NCBI RefSeq assembly: GCF_000284255.1
Contig: NC_017075.1
Location: 1-64,000, forward strand
Length of the DNA stretch: 64,000 bases
Direction: 5' to 3'
Origin: Rubrivivax gelatinosus IL144
Lineage (GTDB): Bacteria; Pseudomonadota; Gammaproteobacteria; Burkholderiales; Burkholderiaceae_C
This document shows positions 37,878 through 46,833 of the stretch, piece by piece; position 1 is the stretch's first letter, and each line of letters begins with the position of its first letter. The position numbers and the translations under genes were made by a program. The notes beneath the pieces were generated by a model. That model saw only the letters and a list, made by a program, of their open reading frames with translations, did not search any database and was not told the DNA's origin.

Positions 37878-38351
37878 TCAACCCGGATTTTGGCCGACCG
37901 CCGGCTCGCGTCTCTTGAACATCGCCCAACCTTCCATGGACATCACCGCTTCGTCGCGCTGGTTGAACACGGTCCAGGTCGAGCGCACCAGGCCGACGGT
38001 CGGCCGGCTGCCCATCGGCCGCGCCTCGGTGACCTCCATGCGCACCTTCAGCGTGTCGCCGGGGTAGACCGGCTTGGTCCAGCGCAGGTTCTCCAGCCCG
38101 GGAGAACCGAGGCTGGCGGCGTCGAGCAGGTACTCGTCGCACATCATGCGCATCGTCATCGCCGCGGTGTGCCAGCCGCTGGCGCACAAGCCCTTGAACA
38201 GCGAGTGCTTGGCGGCCTCCTCGTCGACGTGGAAGGGCTGCGGGTCGAACTGGCGCGCGAACTCGACGATCGCTTCGCGCGTGACGGTGGTGGCGCCGAA
38301 CTCGCGCACGGTGCCGGCGGGGAAGTCTTCCCAGTGATAACGCTTGTCCAT
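37878..38351 (-). CDS. MaoC-family (R)-specific enoyl-CoA hydratase-like protein
   Basis: The 157-aa hot-dog-fold protein starts MDKRYHWEDFPAG and has the hydratase 2 motif FDPQPFHVDEEAAK (about 30-43) with the expected catalytic Asp and His, followed by GWHTAAMTMRMM and PGDTLKV. MaoC enzymes hydrate trans-2-enoyl-CoA, feeding beta-oxidation or polyhydroxyalkanoate precursors. Lies 43 bp upstream of potF on the same strand. ATG 38351 was preferred to an earlier in-frame start at 38402 with a basic leader. Confidence 0.88.
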   Translation of the reverse strand: MDKRYHWEDFPAGTVREFGATTVTREAIVEFARQFDPQPFHVDEEAAKHSLFKGLCASGWHTAAMTMRMMCDEYLLDAASLGSPGLENLRWTKPVYPGDTLKVRMEVTEARPMGSRPTVGLVRSTWTVFNQRDEAVMSMEGWAMFKRREPAVGQNPG

Positions 38352-38413
38352 GCGGGGCAGGATAGCGGCCGCGCGGCGACAATGCCGCCGCTTTCGACTC
38401 ACCCCTGTCTCCC

Positions 38414-38992
38414 ATGACGCAACTGATCCTGGGCCTCGTGCTGTTCCTGGGCGCGCATTCGGTGCGCATCTACGGCGATGACTGGCGCACCCGCATGCGC
38501 GCCCGGCTGGGCGAGAACGGCTTCAAGGGCCTGTACTCGGTACTGTCGCTGCTGGGCCTGGTGCTGATCGTGCGCGGCTACGGCGACGCGCGGCTGGACC
38601 CGGTGGCGCTGTGGACGCCGATGCTCTGGACGCGCCACCTGGCGGCCCTGCTGGTGCTGGTGGCCTTCGTGCTGAACTTCGCCGCCTACGTGCCGGGCAA
38701 CCAGATCAAGGCCAGGCTGCACCACCCGATGATCCTCGGCGTCAAGGTCTGGGCCTTCGCCCACCTGCTGGCCAACCACACGCTGGCCGACCTCGTGCTG
38801 TTCGGCAGCTTCCTGGTGTGGGCGGTGCTGGACTACCGCGCCGCGCGCCAGCGCGACGCGCGCGCCGGCACGGTCTACGCGCCGGGCCGGCTGTCGATGA
38901 CGCTGGTGACGGTGGCCGTCGGCGTCGCCGGCTGGGCGGTGTTCGCGTTCTGGCTGCACGGCTGGCTGTTTGGCGTGCGGCCGTTCGGCTGA
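38414..38992 (+). CDS. NnrU-family membrane protein
   Basis: The 192-aa protein is an integral membrane protein with five or six hydrophobic segments (about 1-15, 36-56, 70-92, 103-140, 160-185), ending HGWLFGVRPFG. It matches the NnrU family, found near denitrification and terpene/retinoid genes; its reaction is not established. No nitrite or nitric oxide reductase is in the window. It is divergent from the MaoC gene. Its start ATG 38414 has no strong ribosome-binding site. Confidence 0.85.
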   Translation: MTQLILGLVLFLGAHSVRIYGDDWRTRMRARLGENGFKGLYSVLSLLGLVLIVRGYGDARLDPVALWTPMLWTRHLAALLVLVAFVLNFAAYVPGNQIKARLHHPMILGVKVWAFAHLLANHTLADLVLFGSFLVWAVLDYRAARQRDARAGTVYAPGRLSMTLVTVAVGVAGWAVFAFWLHGWLFGVRPFG

Positions 38993-39038
38993 GCCGTCTT
39001 CCGGAGGTGGTGAGCGGTTGTGAGGAATTCACCACCCG

Positions 39039-39061
39039 TTCGGGGGGCCGGACGCCCCGAA
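39039..39061. terminator. Hairpin after NnrU gene
   Basis: TTCGGGG (39039-39045) and CCCCGAA (39055-39061) form a 7-bp stem with a 9-base loop. There is no T tract, so it may be a weak terminator. A second repeat GTGGTGA (39007-39013) and TCACCAC (39029-39035) precedes it. Confidence 0.4.
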
Positions 39062-39146
39062 GCGATGAAACCGGACTTCCGGGTGATGGCGGCCGGCGCG
39101 CCGTCGCGTCACGATGCGGGCGTACGAATCGCTTGAGGGGGCGACG

Positions 39147-39380
39147 ATGTCCACGGTCTTTTTTCCCCGCCGCCGCGGCCGGTCGGCGGACCTGCCGGTC
39201 TCGATGGGCGAGGTCGGCGCGCGCGGCACGGCGGCGCCGGCCTGCGGTTGGTACGAGTCCAGCCTGGAGCTGATGCAGGGCCTGGCGGTGACCGAACACG
39301 CCGGCCTCGACGAGCTCTTCCCGGCCGACTTCGCCGAGCCGGCCGCCGCGCCGGCACGCCCGGGCGCCAGCGGCGGCTGA
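39147..39380 (+). CDS. Small hypothetical protein, 77 aa
   Basis: A 77-aa unrecognised protein: MSTVFFPRRRGRSADLP start, CGWYESSLELMQGLAVTEH in the middle, Ala/Pro-rich end. ATG 39147 follows GAGGGGGCG, a good ribosome-binding site; an in-frame ATG at 39114 is less likely. No signal peptide or domain is visible. It lies between NnrU and a small secreted peptide, in a region without other coding signal. Real coding is probable but not certain. Confidence 0.55.
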   Translation: MSTVFFPRRRGRSADLPVSMGEVGARGTAAPACGWYESSLELMQGLAVTEHAGLDELFPADFAEPAAAPARPGASGG

Positions 39381-39505
39381 CGTTTCGTCGCCGCCGCCTG
39401 CGCTTCGTCGGCCTGCGGCGCCGGTCGTCGCAAGCCGCTCGCGGCGCACCGGGCCGCTGCCTACAGTGGACTCCATCGCAGCACGTCACCCCGAAGGAGC
39501 CCACG

Positions 39506-39655
39506 ATGACCACCCGCTTCGCCCCCCGCCTGATCGCGCTGGCCAGCGCGGCTTTCTTCACCGTCGTGATGCTCTCGGGCATCGACTCGCTGGCCGCCGG
39601 TGACGGTGCCTCGGCCTACATCGCGCAAAGCGCCGCGGCCGCCGCCCGCGCCTGA
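39506..39655 (+). CDS. Small secreted or membrane peptide, 49 aa
   Basis: A 49-aa product with a hydrophobic N-terminus (ALASAAFFTVVMLSGI) and an Ala-rich tail; it could be a cleaved Sec peptide or a single-pass membrane microprotein. ATG 39506 has GAAGGAGCCC upstream, which supports translation. A longer frame from 39248 has no such signal. I know no family name for it. A hairpin follows at 39673. Confidence 0.6.
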   Translation: MTTRFAPRLIALASAAFFTVVMLSGIDSLAAGDGASAYIAQSAAAAARA

Positions 39656-39672
39656 TCGCCCCTCCCGCTTCG

Positions 39673-39702
39673 ACGCCCGGCCCCGGCCGGGCGTTCGTCT
39701 TT
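39673..39702 (+). terminator. Hairpin after the 49-aa gene
   Basis: A near-perfect 10-bp stem, ACGCCCGGCC (39673-39682) with GGCCGGGCGT (39685-39694), followed by a loose TCGTCTTT. The GC-rich stem is strong, the T tract imperfect. Confidence 0.6.
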
Positions 39703-39787
39703 CCGGGGCGATCTCCGCGTTCGTGCGGAGCGACAGTGGCCGGCGCTTTGCTTAGCCTGGGCTCCACCCCGTCAAGGAGCCCCGTCC

Positions 39788-40675
39788 ATGCCCCAGATCG
39801 TGCGCCCGCTCGCCGTCCTCGCCCTGGCCTTCGCCGCGTCGGCCGCTTCCGCCCAGTCCACGCTCGACAAGGTCAAGGCCAGCGGCGTGATCGGCGTCGC
39901 CTACCGCGAGTCCTCGATCCCGTTCTCCTACCTCGACGACAAGGCCCAGCCGGTCGGCTTCGGCTACGAGATCTGCGGCCGCGTCGTCGACGAGGTGAAG
40001 AAGGTCACCGGCCGCTCCGACCTGAAGGTCAACCTGCAGTCGGTGACCAGCGCCAACCGCATTCCGCTGCTGGTCAACGGCACGATCGACATCGAGTGCG
40101 GCTCGACGACGAACAACAGCGACCGCGCCAAGCAGGTGGCGTTCGCGATCAACTACTTCTATACCGGCACACGCTTCCTGGTGCGCTCCGACTCGGGCAT
40201 CAAGTCGCTGGCCGACCTGCACGGCAAGGTGCTGGTGTCGACGACCGGCACGACCAACTTCCGCATCCTGCGCACGCTGATCAGCGAGAACAAGCTGCCG
40301 ATCGAGCTGATCGGCGCCAAGGACCACGCCGAAGCCGCGCTGCTGGTGCAAAGCGGCCGCGCCGCGGCCTTCGGCATGGACGACATCCTGCTCTACGGCC
40401 TGCGCGCGAGCTCGGCCAACCCGTCGGAGCTGGCGGTGGTCGGCGAAGCGATCCAGGTCGAGCCCTACGCGATCATGGTCCGCAAGGACGACCCGGCGTT
40501 CAAGCAGCTGGTCGACGGCGTGCTCGCCGGGCTGATGAAGAGCGGCGAGTTCGAGAAGCTCTACCGCAAGTGGTTCCTGTCGCCGATCCCGCCCAAGGGC
40601 ATCGTGCTCAACGCACCGATGGGCAAGGAGCTGCAGGACAACCTGAAGGCGCTGTCGGACAAGCCTGCCACCTGA
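39788..40675 (+). CDS. gltI: Glutamate/aspartate-type ABC transporter solute-binding protein
   Basis: The 295-aa protein has a signal peptide (about 1-22, ending ASA-QS) and the family-3 amino-acid-binding pattern: GVAYRESSIPFSYLDD, CGSTTNNSDRAKQV (matching the GltI/DEBP family), SLADLHGKVLVSTTGTTN and LYRKWFLSPIPPKG. It probably binds glutamate or aspartate in the periplasm. No permease or ATPase is adjacent, so like the PotF-like protein it is an orphan. ATG 39788 follows AAGGAGCCCC. Confidence 0.9.
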   Translation: MPQIVRPLAVLALAFAASAASAQSTLDKVKASGVIGVAYRESSIPFSYLDDKAQPVGFGYEICGRVVDEVKKVTGRSDLKVNLQSVTSANRIPLLVNGTIDIECGSTTNNSDRAKQVAFAINYFYTGTRFLVRSDSGIKSLADLHGKVLVSTTGTTNFRILRTLISENKLPIELIGAKDHAEAALLVQSGRAAAFGMDDILLYGLRASSANPSELAVVGEAIQVEPYAIMVRKDDPAFKQLVDGVLAGLMKSGEFEKLYRKWFLSPIPPKGIVLNAPMGKELQDNLKALSDKPAT

Positions 40676-40784
40676 ACGACTGAGGCGCGAGTACCACGGC
40701 GTCACCGCCGTTCGCATCGCGGCAACGCGGCTGGGCGATGATGTCGCCCTGGCCGGCCGCGGCGCCGGCGCTCAGGAGAACTCG

Positions 40785-42074
40785 ATGCAGCAGATCAACC
40801 GCCGGCGCTGGCTGTCGCTGGCGCTGTCCTCGCCGGTGGTGCTCGCCGGTTGCGGCGGCGGGACCGATACGACCAAGGCCCATGTCCGGTTCATCAACGC
40901 CAGTTCCTACGACGCGCTGACGCTCGAAGTCGACGGCGACGACCTGTTCAAGGCCATCGCCTACGGTGCCGAGACCAAGTACAAGGACGTCGACCCGAGC
41001 GACTGCGATTCGACGATCTCGCGCAGCAGCTCGGCCACCGCGCTGATCTCGACCTTCACGCCGGACCTGTCGGACGACAAGTACTACACCCTCCTCGCCT
41101 GGGGCCCGGTGGGCAAGCTCGGCTGGCAGCTGATCGACGAGAACACCTCGGACCCGAAGGACGACAAGACCAAGGTGCGGGTCTTCAACGGCGCCACCGA
41201 CGCCGGCGAGCTGGACGTCTACATCACCGCCGCGGACGACACGCTGGCCGATTCGGTGGCGATGCAGGCCAGCGCGGCGGTCGGCACGCTCAACGACTTC
41301 AACACCATCGACTCCGGCACCTGGCGCGTGCGTGTCACCGCCGCCGGCAGCAAGACCGACGTGCGGCTGGACGTCTCGGGCGTGGTCTTCGGCGGCGGCA
41401 CCGTCTACACGCTGACGCTGGCCGCGGCCTCCAGCGGCGTGCTCGTCAACGGCATGCTGCTGCGCGAGGAGAAGAGCGTGTTGACGCGTGTCGACGTCAC
41501 CGATGCGCGCGTGCGCATCGCCGGCGCCGCCGCGGCCAACGCGACGGTCAGCGCCACGGTCGACGGCACCGAACTGCTGTCGTCCGGCTCGCCGGTGGTC
41601 AGCGACTACGCGCTCGTCGACGTCGGCACGCCGACCGTCACCGCGGCCATCGGCACCACCGACGTCAGCAGCACCGTGCCGGCGCAGGCGCTGAGCGCCG
41701 GGGTCGACTACACGCTGGTCGTCTACGGCAGCGCGGCCGCGCCGGTGGCGGTCTGGGTGGTGGACGACAACACGCTGTCGACCAGCAGCAGCAAGGCCAA
41801 GATCCGGCTGATCAACGCGGTCAGCGACCTCGGCTCGACGCTGTCGCTGAAGCTCGGCTCGTCGCAGCTCGTCTCGGGCGTCGCGGTGGGCGCGGCCTCG
41901 TCCTACGCCGAGGTCTCGGCGACGACCAGCGGCACGCTGACCGTCACCTCGCCGGCGCTCAGCGGTTCTGTGCTGACGCTGACCGATCAGATCATCGAGG
42001 CCGGCAAGGTCTACACGGTGCTCGTCGGCGGCGCCAGCGGCGCGGCGGCCGGCGATCTGGTGGAGGACCACTGA
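40785..42074 (+). CDS. DUF4397-domain lipoprotein with internal repeats
   Basis: The 429-aa protein has a twin-arginine-like or lipoprotein leader ([20 protein letters not shown], Cys in AGCGGG) and is built from repeated DUF4397-type beta domains: [54 protein letters not shown], and [19 protein letters not shown] begin successive units, followed by YTLLAW/YTLVVYG endings. These are about 95-100 residues apart, so four units are likely. Role unknown; surface or periplasmic. Its TGA overlaps the next gene's ATG by 1 bp. Confidence 0.85.
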   Translation: MQQINRRRWLSLALSSPVVLAGCGGGTDTTKAHVRFINASSYDALTLEVDGDDLFKAIAYGAETKYKDVDPSDCDSTISRSSSATALISTFTPDLSDDKYYTLLAWGPVGKLGWQLIDENTSDPKDDKTKVRVFNGATDAGELDVYITAADDTLADSVAMQASAAVGTLNDFNTIDSGTWRVRVTAAGSKTDVRLDVSGVVFGGGTVYTLTLAAASSGVLVNGMLLREEKSVLTRVDVTDARVRIAGAAAANATVSATVDGTELLSSGSPVVSDYALVDVGTPTVTAAIGTTDVSSTVPAQALSAGVDYTLVVYGSAAAPVAVWVVDDNTLSTSSSKAKIRLINAVSDLGSTLSLKLGSSQLVSGVAVGAASSYAEVSATTSGTLTVTSPALSGSVLTLTDQIIEAGKVYTVLVGGASGAAAGDLVEDH

Positions 42075-42544
42075 TGAAACGCGTGCTGCTGGGCGCGGCG
42101 GCCGTGCTCGCCGCGGCGGCGGCCGCCGCCGAGCCGGTGGGCGAGGTCGACACGGTCTTCAAGCTGATCGGCCCGGACCACAAGATCGTCGTCGACGCCT
42201 ACGACGACCCCGGCGTCAAGGGCGTGACCTGCTACGTCTCGCGCGCCAAGACCGGCGGCATCAAGGGCGGGCTGGGGCTGGCCGAGGACAAGTCGGACGC
42301 CTCGATCGCCTGCCGCCAGACCGGGCCGATCTCGTTTCCGAAGCCGCTGCCGCAGCAGGAAGACATGTTCAGCGAACGCATCTCGCTGGTCTTCAAGCGG
42401 CTGCACGTGGTGCGCATGGTCGACGCCGGGCGCAACACGCTGGTCTACCTGACCTATTCCGACCGCGTCATCGAAGGCTCGCCGCAGAACGCGGTGACCG
42501 CGGTGCCGGTCGACCGCACGACGCCGATCCCGCTCAAGCGCTGA
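42074..42544 (+). CDS. creA: CreA-family periplasmic protein
   Basis: The 156-aa protein has a signal peptide ([20 protein letters not shown]), then the CreA pattern [37 protein letters not shown] with two Cys (CYVS and IACRQ) that may form a disulfide, and the end RTTPIPLKR. The E. coli creA function is unknown. Start ATG overlaps the DUF4397 stop, so it is probably co-transcribed. Confidence 0.9.
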   Translation: MKRVLLGAAAVLAAAAAAAEPVGEVDTVFKLIGPDHKIVVDAYDDPGVKGVTCYVSRAKTGGIKGGLGLAEDKSDASIACRQTGPISFPKPLPQQEDMFSERISLVFKRLHVVRMVDAGRNTLVYLTYSDRVIEGSPQNAVTAVPVDRTTPIPLKR

Positions 42545-42575
42545 GCGGGCGCGGCGTCGCGCCGCGCGTCTGCGC

Positions 42576-43430
42576 TCAGGCCAGGCGGCCGGCGCGGAAG
42601 TCTTCGACGGCCTCGAAGATCTCGCGGTTGCTGTTCATCACGAACGGCCCGTACTGCGCGATCGGCTCGCCCAGCGGCCGGCCGGCGACGAGCAGCAGCC
42701 GCGCGCCCGCCGTGCCCCCGGTGACGACGACGCCGTCGCCGCGGTTGGCGAGGATCGCCATCGGCCCCGGCTCCAGCTTGCGGCCGCCGAGTTCGACGCT
42801 GCCGTGCACGACGACGACGAAGGCGTTGTGCGCCACCGGCAGCGGCTGCTCGAAACGTGCGCCGGGCGCGAGTTCCAGGTCGACGATCAGCGGCTCGGTC
42901 GTCTCGCGTTCGACGGCGCCGGCGACGCCGTGCGTGCGGCCGGCGACGACGCGTGCGCGCACGCCTTCGGCCCGCCATTCGGGCACCTGTTCGGCCTCGA
43001 TGTCGCGGTACCAGGGCTCGCGCATCTTCTCGCGCGCCGGCAGGTTCAGCCAGAGCTGGAAGCCGTCCATGCGGCCGTCCTGCTGCTCGGGCATCTCGCT
43101 GTGCACCAGGCCGCGGCCGGCGGTCATCCACTGCACGCCGCCGGGGCCGACACGGCCTTCGTGGCCGGCGCTGTCGCGGTGGCGCATGCGGCCTTCGACC
43201 ATCACCGTGACGGTCTCGAAACCGCGGTGCGGGTGGTCGGGGAAACCGGCGATGTAGTCCTCGGCGCGGTCGGTCGCGAAGCGGTCGAGCATCAGGAAGG
43301 GGTCGAGCCGGCGTTGCAGCTCGTGCGTCAGCAGGCGCACGAGCTTGACGCCGGCGCCGTCCTGCGTCGGCTGGCCGGCGACGAGGCGTTCGATGCTGCG
43401 CGGGTCAAGCAGGGTGAGGGTGCTGTCCAT
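42576..43430 (-). CDS. Pirin-family cupin protein
   Basis: The 284-aa protein is a bicupin with the pirin metal site: FPDHPHRGFETVT (H at about 54-56) and LVHSEMPEQQ (His/Glu about 98-100), the three-His, one-Glu iron site of pirins. Some bacterial pirins are quercetin dioxygenases, others regulators; the sequence does not tell. ATG 43430 is chosen over an upstream TTG. Divergent from egtB with a 166-bp gap. Confidence 0.93.
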   Translation of the reverse strand: MDSTLTLLDPRSIERLVAGQPTQDGAGVKLVRLLTHELQRRLDPFLMLDRFATDRAEDYIAGFPDHPHRGFETVTVMVEGRMRHRDSAGHEGRVGPGGVQWMTAGRGLVHSEMPEQQDGRMDGFQLWLNLPAREKMREPWYRDIEAEQVPEWRAEGVRARVVAGRTHGVAGAVERETTEPLIVDLELAPGARFEQPLPVAHNAFVVVVHGSVELGGRKLEPGPMAILANRGDGVVVTGGTAGARLLLVAGRPLGEPIAQYGPFVMNSNREIFEAVEDFRAGRLA

Positions 43431-43596
43431 GTCGCCCAATGTAGGAAGGAGACGGCGTTCCGGGGTTCAGTGGCTCTGTATGCAGCGTTCGCGCCGGGTT
43501 ACCGGCACTCACACGGAACGGGGCTTGCCCGGGTGAACACCCGAGCCACCCACGACCAGAATGCGCCGGACCCCACCGGTCGCAGGAGAGCGCCGA

Positions 43597-44778
43597 ATGC
43601 CCGACGCGATTTCCGAGCTTGCCGCCCGTTTCCGCGCGGTGCGCGCCCACAGCGAGGCGCTGGCCGCGCCGCTGTCGCCCGAAGACCAGCAGCTGCAGGC
43701 CATGCCCGACGCCAGCCCGACGAAGTGGCATCTGGCGCACACCGCCTGGTTCTTCGAAGCCGTGGTGCTGGCGCCGCACGCGCCGGGCTTCCGCCCCTAC
43801 GACGAACGCTGGGCGCGGCTGTTCAACTCCTATTACGAGAGCCTGGGCCCGCGCCACCCGCGGCCGCAGCGCGGGATGCTGTCGCGGCCCTCGCTCGACG
43901 AGGTGCTGGCCTGGCGGCGGGTCGTCGACGCCGGCGTGGCCGCCTTCATCGCCGAGGCCGACGCCGACACGCGCGCCGCGGCCTTCCCGTTGATCGAACT
44001 GGGCCTGCATCACGAGCAGCAGCACCAGGAGCTGATGCAGACCGACATCCTCGCCGCGCTGGCGCTGAACCCGCTGGCGCCGGCGGCCTGTCCCGGCGAG
44101 CCGTCACCGTGGCCGGCCGGCGTCGACGGCTGGCTGGGCTTCGACGGCGGCGAAGCCGAGATCGGCCACGCCGGCGCCGGCTTCGCCTTCGACAACGAGA
44201 CGCCGCGCCACCGCGTTCGCCTGGAGGCGTACGAGATCGCGCGGCGGCTGGTGACGAACGCCGAGTACCAGCGTTTCGTCGACGACGGCGGCTACCGGCG
44301 TGCGGCGCTGTGGCTGTCCGACGGCTGGGCGGCGGTGCAATCGCAGGGCTGGACCGGTCCGCTGTACTGGCGCGACGACGGCAGCGAGTTCACGCCGCAC
44401 GGCCCGCGCCCGCGCGCGCCGCAGGCGCCGGTGCGCCATCTGTCGTTCTACGAAGCCGCGGCCTATGCCGAATGGGCCGGCGCCCGGCTCCCGACCGAAG
44501 CCGAGTGGGAGCACGCGGCGAGCTCGGCCTCGCCGCCTTCGCAGTGTTTCGGCGCGCTGTGGCAATGGACACGTTCGTCCTACGAGCCGTATCCGCGCTA
44601 CCGGCCCTGGGCCGGCGCGGTCGGCGAGTACAACGGCAAGTTCATGGTCGGCCAGATCGTGCTGCGCGGCAGCTCGTTCGCGACGCCGCCCGGCCATGCG
44701 CGGGCCAGTTACCGCAACTTCTTTCCGCCCGGGGCGCGCTGGCAGTTCAGCGGGCTGCGGCTGGCGCGCGACGCATGA
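43597..44778 (+). CDS. egtB: Ergothioneine biosynthesis sulfoxide synthase EgtB
   Basis: EgtB is an iron enzyme that joins trimethylhistidine (hercynine) and a thiol with oxygen. The 393-aa protein has the DinB-like iron domain with WHLAHTAWFFE (about 44-54) and GLHHEQQHQEL (about 138-148) giving the 3-His facial site, and a formylglycine-generating-type C-terminal domain (GWTGPLYWRDDG, TEAEWEHAA, LRGSSFATPPGHAR). ATG 43597 follows AGGAGAG. It is 67 bp before egtD. EgtA, EgtC and EgtE are not in the window, so a shorter pathway using cysteine may operate. Confidence 0.95.
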   Translation: MPDAISELAARFRAVRAHSEALAAPLSPEDQQLQAMPDASPTKWHLAHTAWFFEAVVLAPHAPGFRPYDERWARLFNSYYESLGPRHPRPQRGMLSRPSLDEVLAWRRVVDAGVAAFIAEADADTRAAAFPLIELGLHHEQQHQELMQTDILAALALNPLAPAACPGEPSPWPAGVDGWLGFDGGEAEIGHAGAGFAFDNETPRHRVRLEAYEIARRLVTNAEYQRFVDDGGYRRAALWLSDGWAAVQSQGWTGPLYWRDDGSEFTPHGPRPRAPQAPVRHLSFYEAAAYAEWAGARLPTEAEWEHAASSASPPSQCFGALWQWTRSSYEPYPRYRPWAGAVGEYNGKFMVGQIVLRGSSFATPPGHARASYRNFFPPGARWQFSGLRLARDA

Positions 44779-44845
44779 GACCTCAGGACTTGTCCGGGGC
44801 TCATTCCCGCCTGGCGGGATCGGCCGCAGGCCGGAGGGTGCTCCA

Positions 44846-45775
44846 GTGAACTTCCACGAAGACTTCGTCGCCGGGCTGCGCGAACGCCGCATCGCGCCCA
44901 AGTGGTTCTACGACGCCGAGGGCTCGCGCCTGTTCGAGCGCATCTGCGAACTGCCCGAGTACTACCCGACACGCACCGAGCTCGCGCTGCTCGACCGCCA
45001 CGCCGACGAGTTCGCGGCGCGCATCGGGCCGGGCGCCGAGATCGTCGAGTTCGGTGCCGGGGCCAGCGTCAAGGTGCGGCTGCTGCTGCAGGCGCTCGAG
45101 GCGCCGCGGCGCTTCGTGCCGGTCGACATCTCCGGCGAGCACCTGGCCGAAGCGGCCGCGGCGCTGCGCGCCGACTTTCCCGGGCTGGCCGTCGAGCCGC
45201 TGGCGGCGGACTTCACCGCGTCGCTCGCGCTGCCGCCGCCCGTCGGCCGGCGCATCGGCTTCTTCCCGGGCAGTTCGATCGGCAACTTCGAGCCCGACGA
45301 GGCCTGCGCGCTGCTGGCGCGGTTCCGCCGCTGGCTGGACGGCGGCGCGCTCTTGATCGGCGTCGACCTGATCAAGGAGCCGGCGCTGCTGCACGCCGCC
45401 TACAACGACGCCCGGGGCGTGACCGCGGCCTTCAATCGCAACCTGCTGGCGCGTGCCAACCGAGAACTGGGTGCGGACTTCGATCTTTCCGCCTGGGCGC
45501 ACGCGGCGTTCTACCATCCGCCTTTGCGCCGCATCGAGATGCATCTGGTCAGCCGCCGCCGCCAGGCGGTGTGTGTCGCCGGCGAAGTCTTCGAGTTCGA
45601 CGAGGGCGACAGCCTGCACACCGAGAACTCGTACAAGTACAGCGTCGACGGCTTCCGGGCCCTCGCGCGGCGCGCCGGCTTCGAGCCGGGCCCGGTCTGG
45701 ACCGACGCGGCGAGGCGTTTCTCGCTGCACTGGCTGGAGCCGGCCGGCGGCGTCAGCGAGAGGACATCGGGATGA
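44846..45775 (+). CDS. egtD: L-histidine N(alpha)-methyltransferase EgtD
   Basis: The 309-aa S-adenosylmethionine enzyme trimethylates histidine to hercynine, the first step of ergothioneine synthesis. It shows LPEYYPTRTELALL, the SAM site VEFGAGASVKVRLLL, and FPGSSIGNFEPDEA, and ends with HTENSYKYSVDGFRALARRAGF. The start is a GTG at 44846 behind GGAGGG. It is translationally coupled to DUF427 by a 4-bp overlap. Confidence 0.95.
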   Translation: MNFHEDFVAGLRERRIAPKWFYDAEGSRLFERICELPEYYPTRTELALLDRHADEFAARIGPGAEIVEFGAGASVKVRLLLQALEAPRRFVPVDISGEHLAEAAAALRADFPGLAVEPLAADFTASLALPPPVGRRIGFFPGSSIGNFEPDEACALLARFRRWLDGGALLIGVDLIKEPALLHAAYNDARGVTAAFNRNLLARANRELGADFDLSAWAHAAFYHPPLRRIEMHLVSRRRQAVCVAGEVFEFDEGDSLHTENSYKYSVDGFRALARRAGFEPGPVWTDAARRFSLHWLEPAGGVSERTSG

Positions 45776-46053
45776 AAGCGATCTGGAAAGGCACCGTCGT
45801 CGCCGAGAGCGACGACACGGTCATCGTCGAAGGCAACCACTACTTCCCCGCCGAGGCGGTGAAGCCGCAGTACCTGCTGCCGAGCAACACGCGCACGATG
45901 TGCTCGTGGAAGGGCGAGGCGCGTTATCACACGCTGTTCGTCGACGGCGACGCCAACCCCGACGCCGCCTGGTACTACCCGGCGCCGAAGGAAGCCGCGG
46001 CCAACATCCAGGGCCGCATCGCGTTCTGGAAGGGCGTCCAGGTCGTCGAGTGA
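45772..46053 (+). CDS. DUF427-domain protein
   Basis: A 93-aa beta-rich protein with the DUF427 signature: VVAESDDTVIVEGNHYFP, TMCSWKGEARYHTL and DAAWYYPAPKEAA. Function unknown. It overlaps egtD by 4 bp and precedes a nuclease-like gene by 7 bp, so it is likely part of the ergothioneine operon. Confidence 0.92.
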   Translation: MKAIWKGTVVAESDDTVIVEGNHYFPAEAVKPQYLLPSNTRTMCSWKGEARYHTLFVDGDANPDAAWYYPAPKEAAANIQGRIAFWKGVQVVE

Positions 46054-46060
46054 GCGCCGA

Positions 46061-46777
46061 GTGAGCCCGGCGCTGGGCGCCGTGCACCGGCGCCGCCTGC
46101 GCGAGATCTGGCGCTCGGCCGGCTGGCCCTGCCGCGACGCCATCGAGATCGACCTGCTGGCCGCCGGGCTGCTGCAGCGGCGCTGGGATGACGCCGGCCG
46201 CGAGACCCTGGTCGTCAGCGACGCCGGCATCACGCTGCTGGCGGCGACGCTGACGCGCAACCGCGCCGCCTTCGACGCCCACGAAGCCCTGGTCGCGCGG
46301 GTCGCGCGCGAGATGCAGCGCGCCGGGCGCATCGTCTGGCGCGGCCTGGCGCTGCGTGCGCCGCTGGCCGGCGACGACGGCGGCACGCGCTGGGCGACGG
46401 CTATGCCCGACGTCTTCTCGATCCGCCACACGACGGTCGAGGACTACGCCGAGCCGGTGGTGCACGAGATCAAGGTGCGGCGCGCCGACCTGCTGGCCGA
46501 CCTGCGCCGCCCCGACAAGGGCGCCGCCTACCGCGCGCTGGCCAGCCAGTGCTGGTACGTCTTCAGCGAAGGCATCGCCACGCCCGACGAGGTGCCCGAG
46601 CCTTATGGCGTGATGCTGGCCTGCGCCGACGGCCGGCTGGAGGTGGCACGCGCCGCACCGCGCCGTGCGGCGCGCGTGCCGTTTTCGGTCTGGATGGCGC
46701 TGGCGCGCGCCAACGCCGAGCCGCCCGACGAAGACGATGGCCAGGCTGGCCTGGCCGACGCCGACCCCGCGGGCTGA
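46061..46777 (+). CDS. PD-(D/E)XK-like nuclease with winged-helix N-terminus (MmcB-like)
   Basis: The 238-aa protein has an N-terminal wHTH-like segment (about 10-65, ending VVSDAGITLLAATL) and a core with AMPDVFSIRH (Asp117) and VVHEIKVRRADL (Glu136, Lys138), the D...ExK pattern of PD-(D/E)XK nucleases, resembling DNA-repair protein MmcB. The later YVFSEGIATPDEVPEPYGVML region is the typical fourth strand. GTG 46061 start; it is last in the egtB-egtD-DUF427 operon. Active or not, the catalytic residues are present. Family call is from motif reading. Confidence 0.65.
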   Translation: MSPALGAVHRRRLREIWRSAGWPCRDAIEIDLLAAGLLQRRWDDAGRETLVVSDAGITLLAATLTRNRAAFDAHEALVARVAREMQRAGRIVWRGLALRAPLAGDDGGTRWATAMPDVFSIRHTTVEDYAEPVVHEIKVRRADLLADLRRPDKGAAYRALASQCWYVFSEGIATPDEVPEPYGVMLACADGRLEVARAAPRRAARVPFSVWMALARANAEPPDEDDGQAGLADADPAG

Positions 46778-46778
46778 C

Positions 46779-46806
46779 AAAAAAAAGGGCCGGCTGATGC
46801 CGGCCC
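46779..46806 (-). terminator. Intrinsic terminator of the PEP-CTERM gene
   Basis: Stem GGGCCGGC (46787-46794) and GCCGGCCC (46799-46806) with loop TGAT; on the minus strand it is followed by a run of eight T (the A run at 46779-46786). It ends the PEP-CTERM transcript, which is on the minus strand. Confidence 0.9.
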
Positions 46807-46833
46807 GACGGACGAAGAGGTCGTCGCTGTGTG

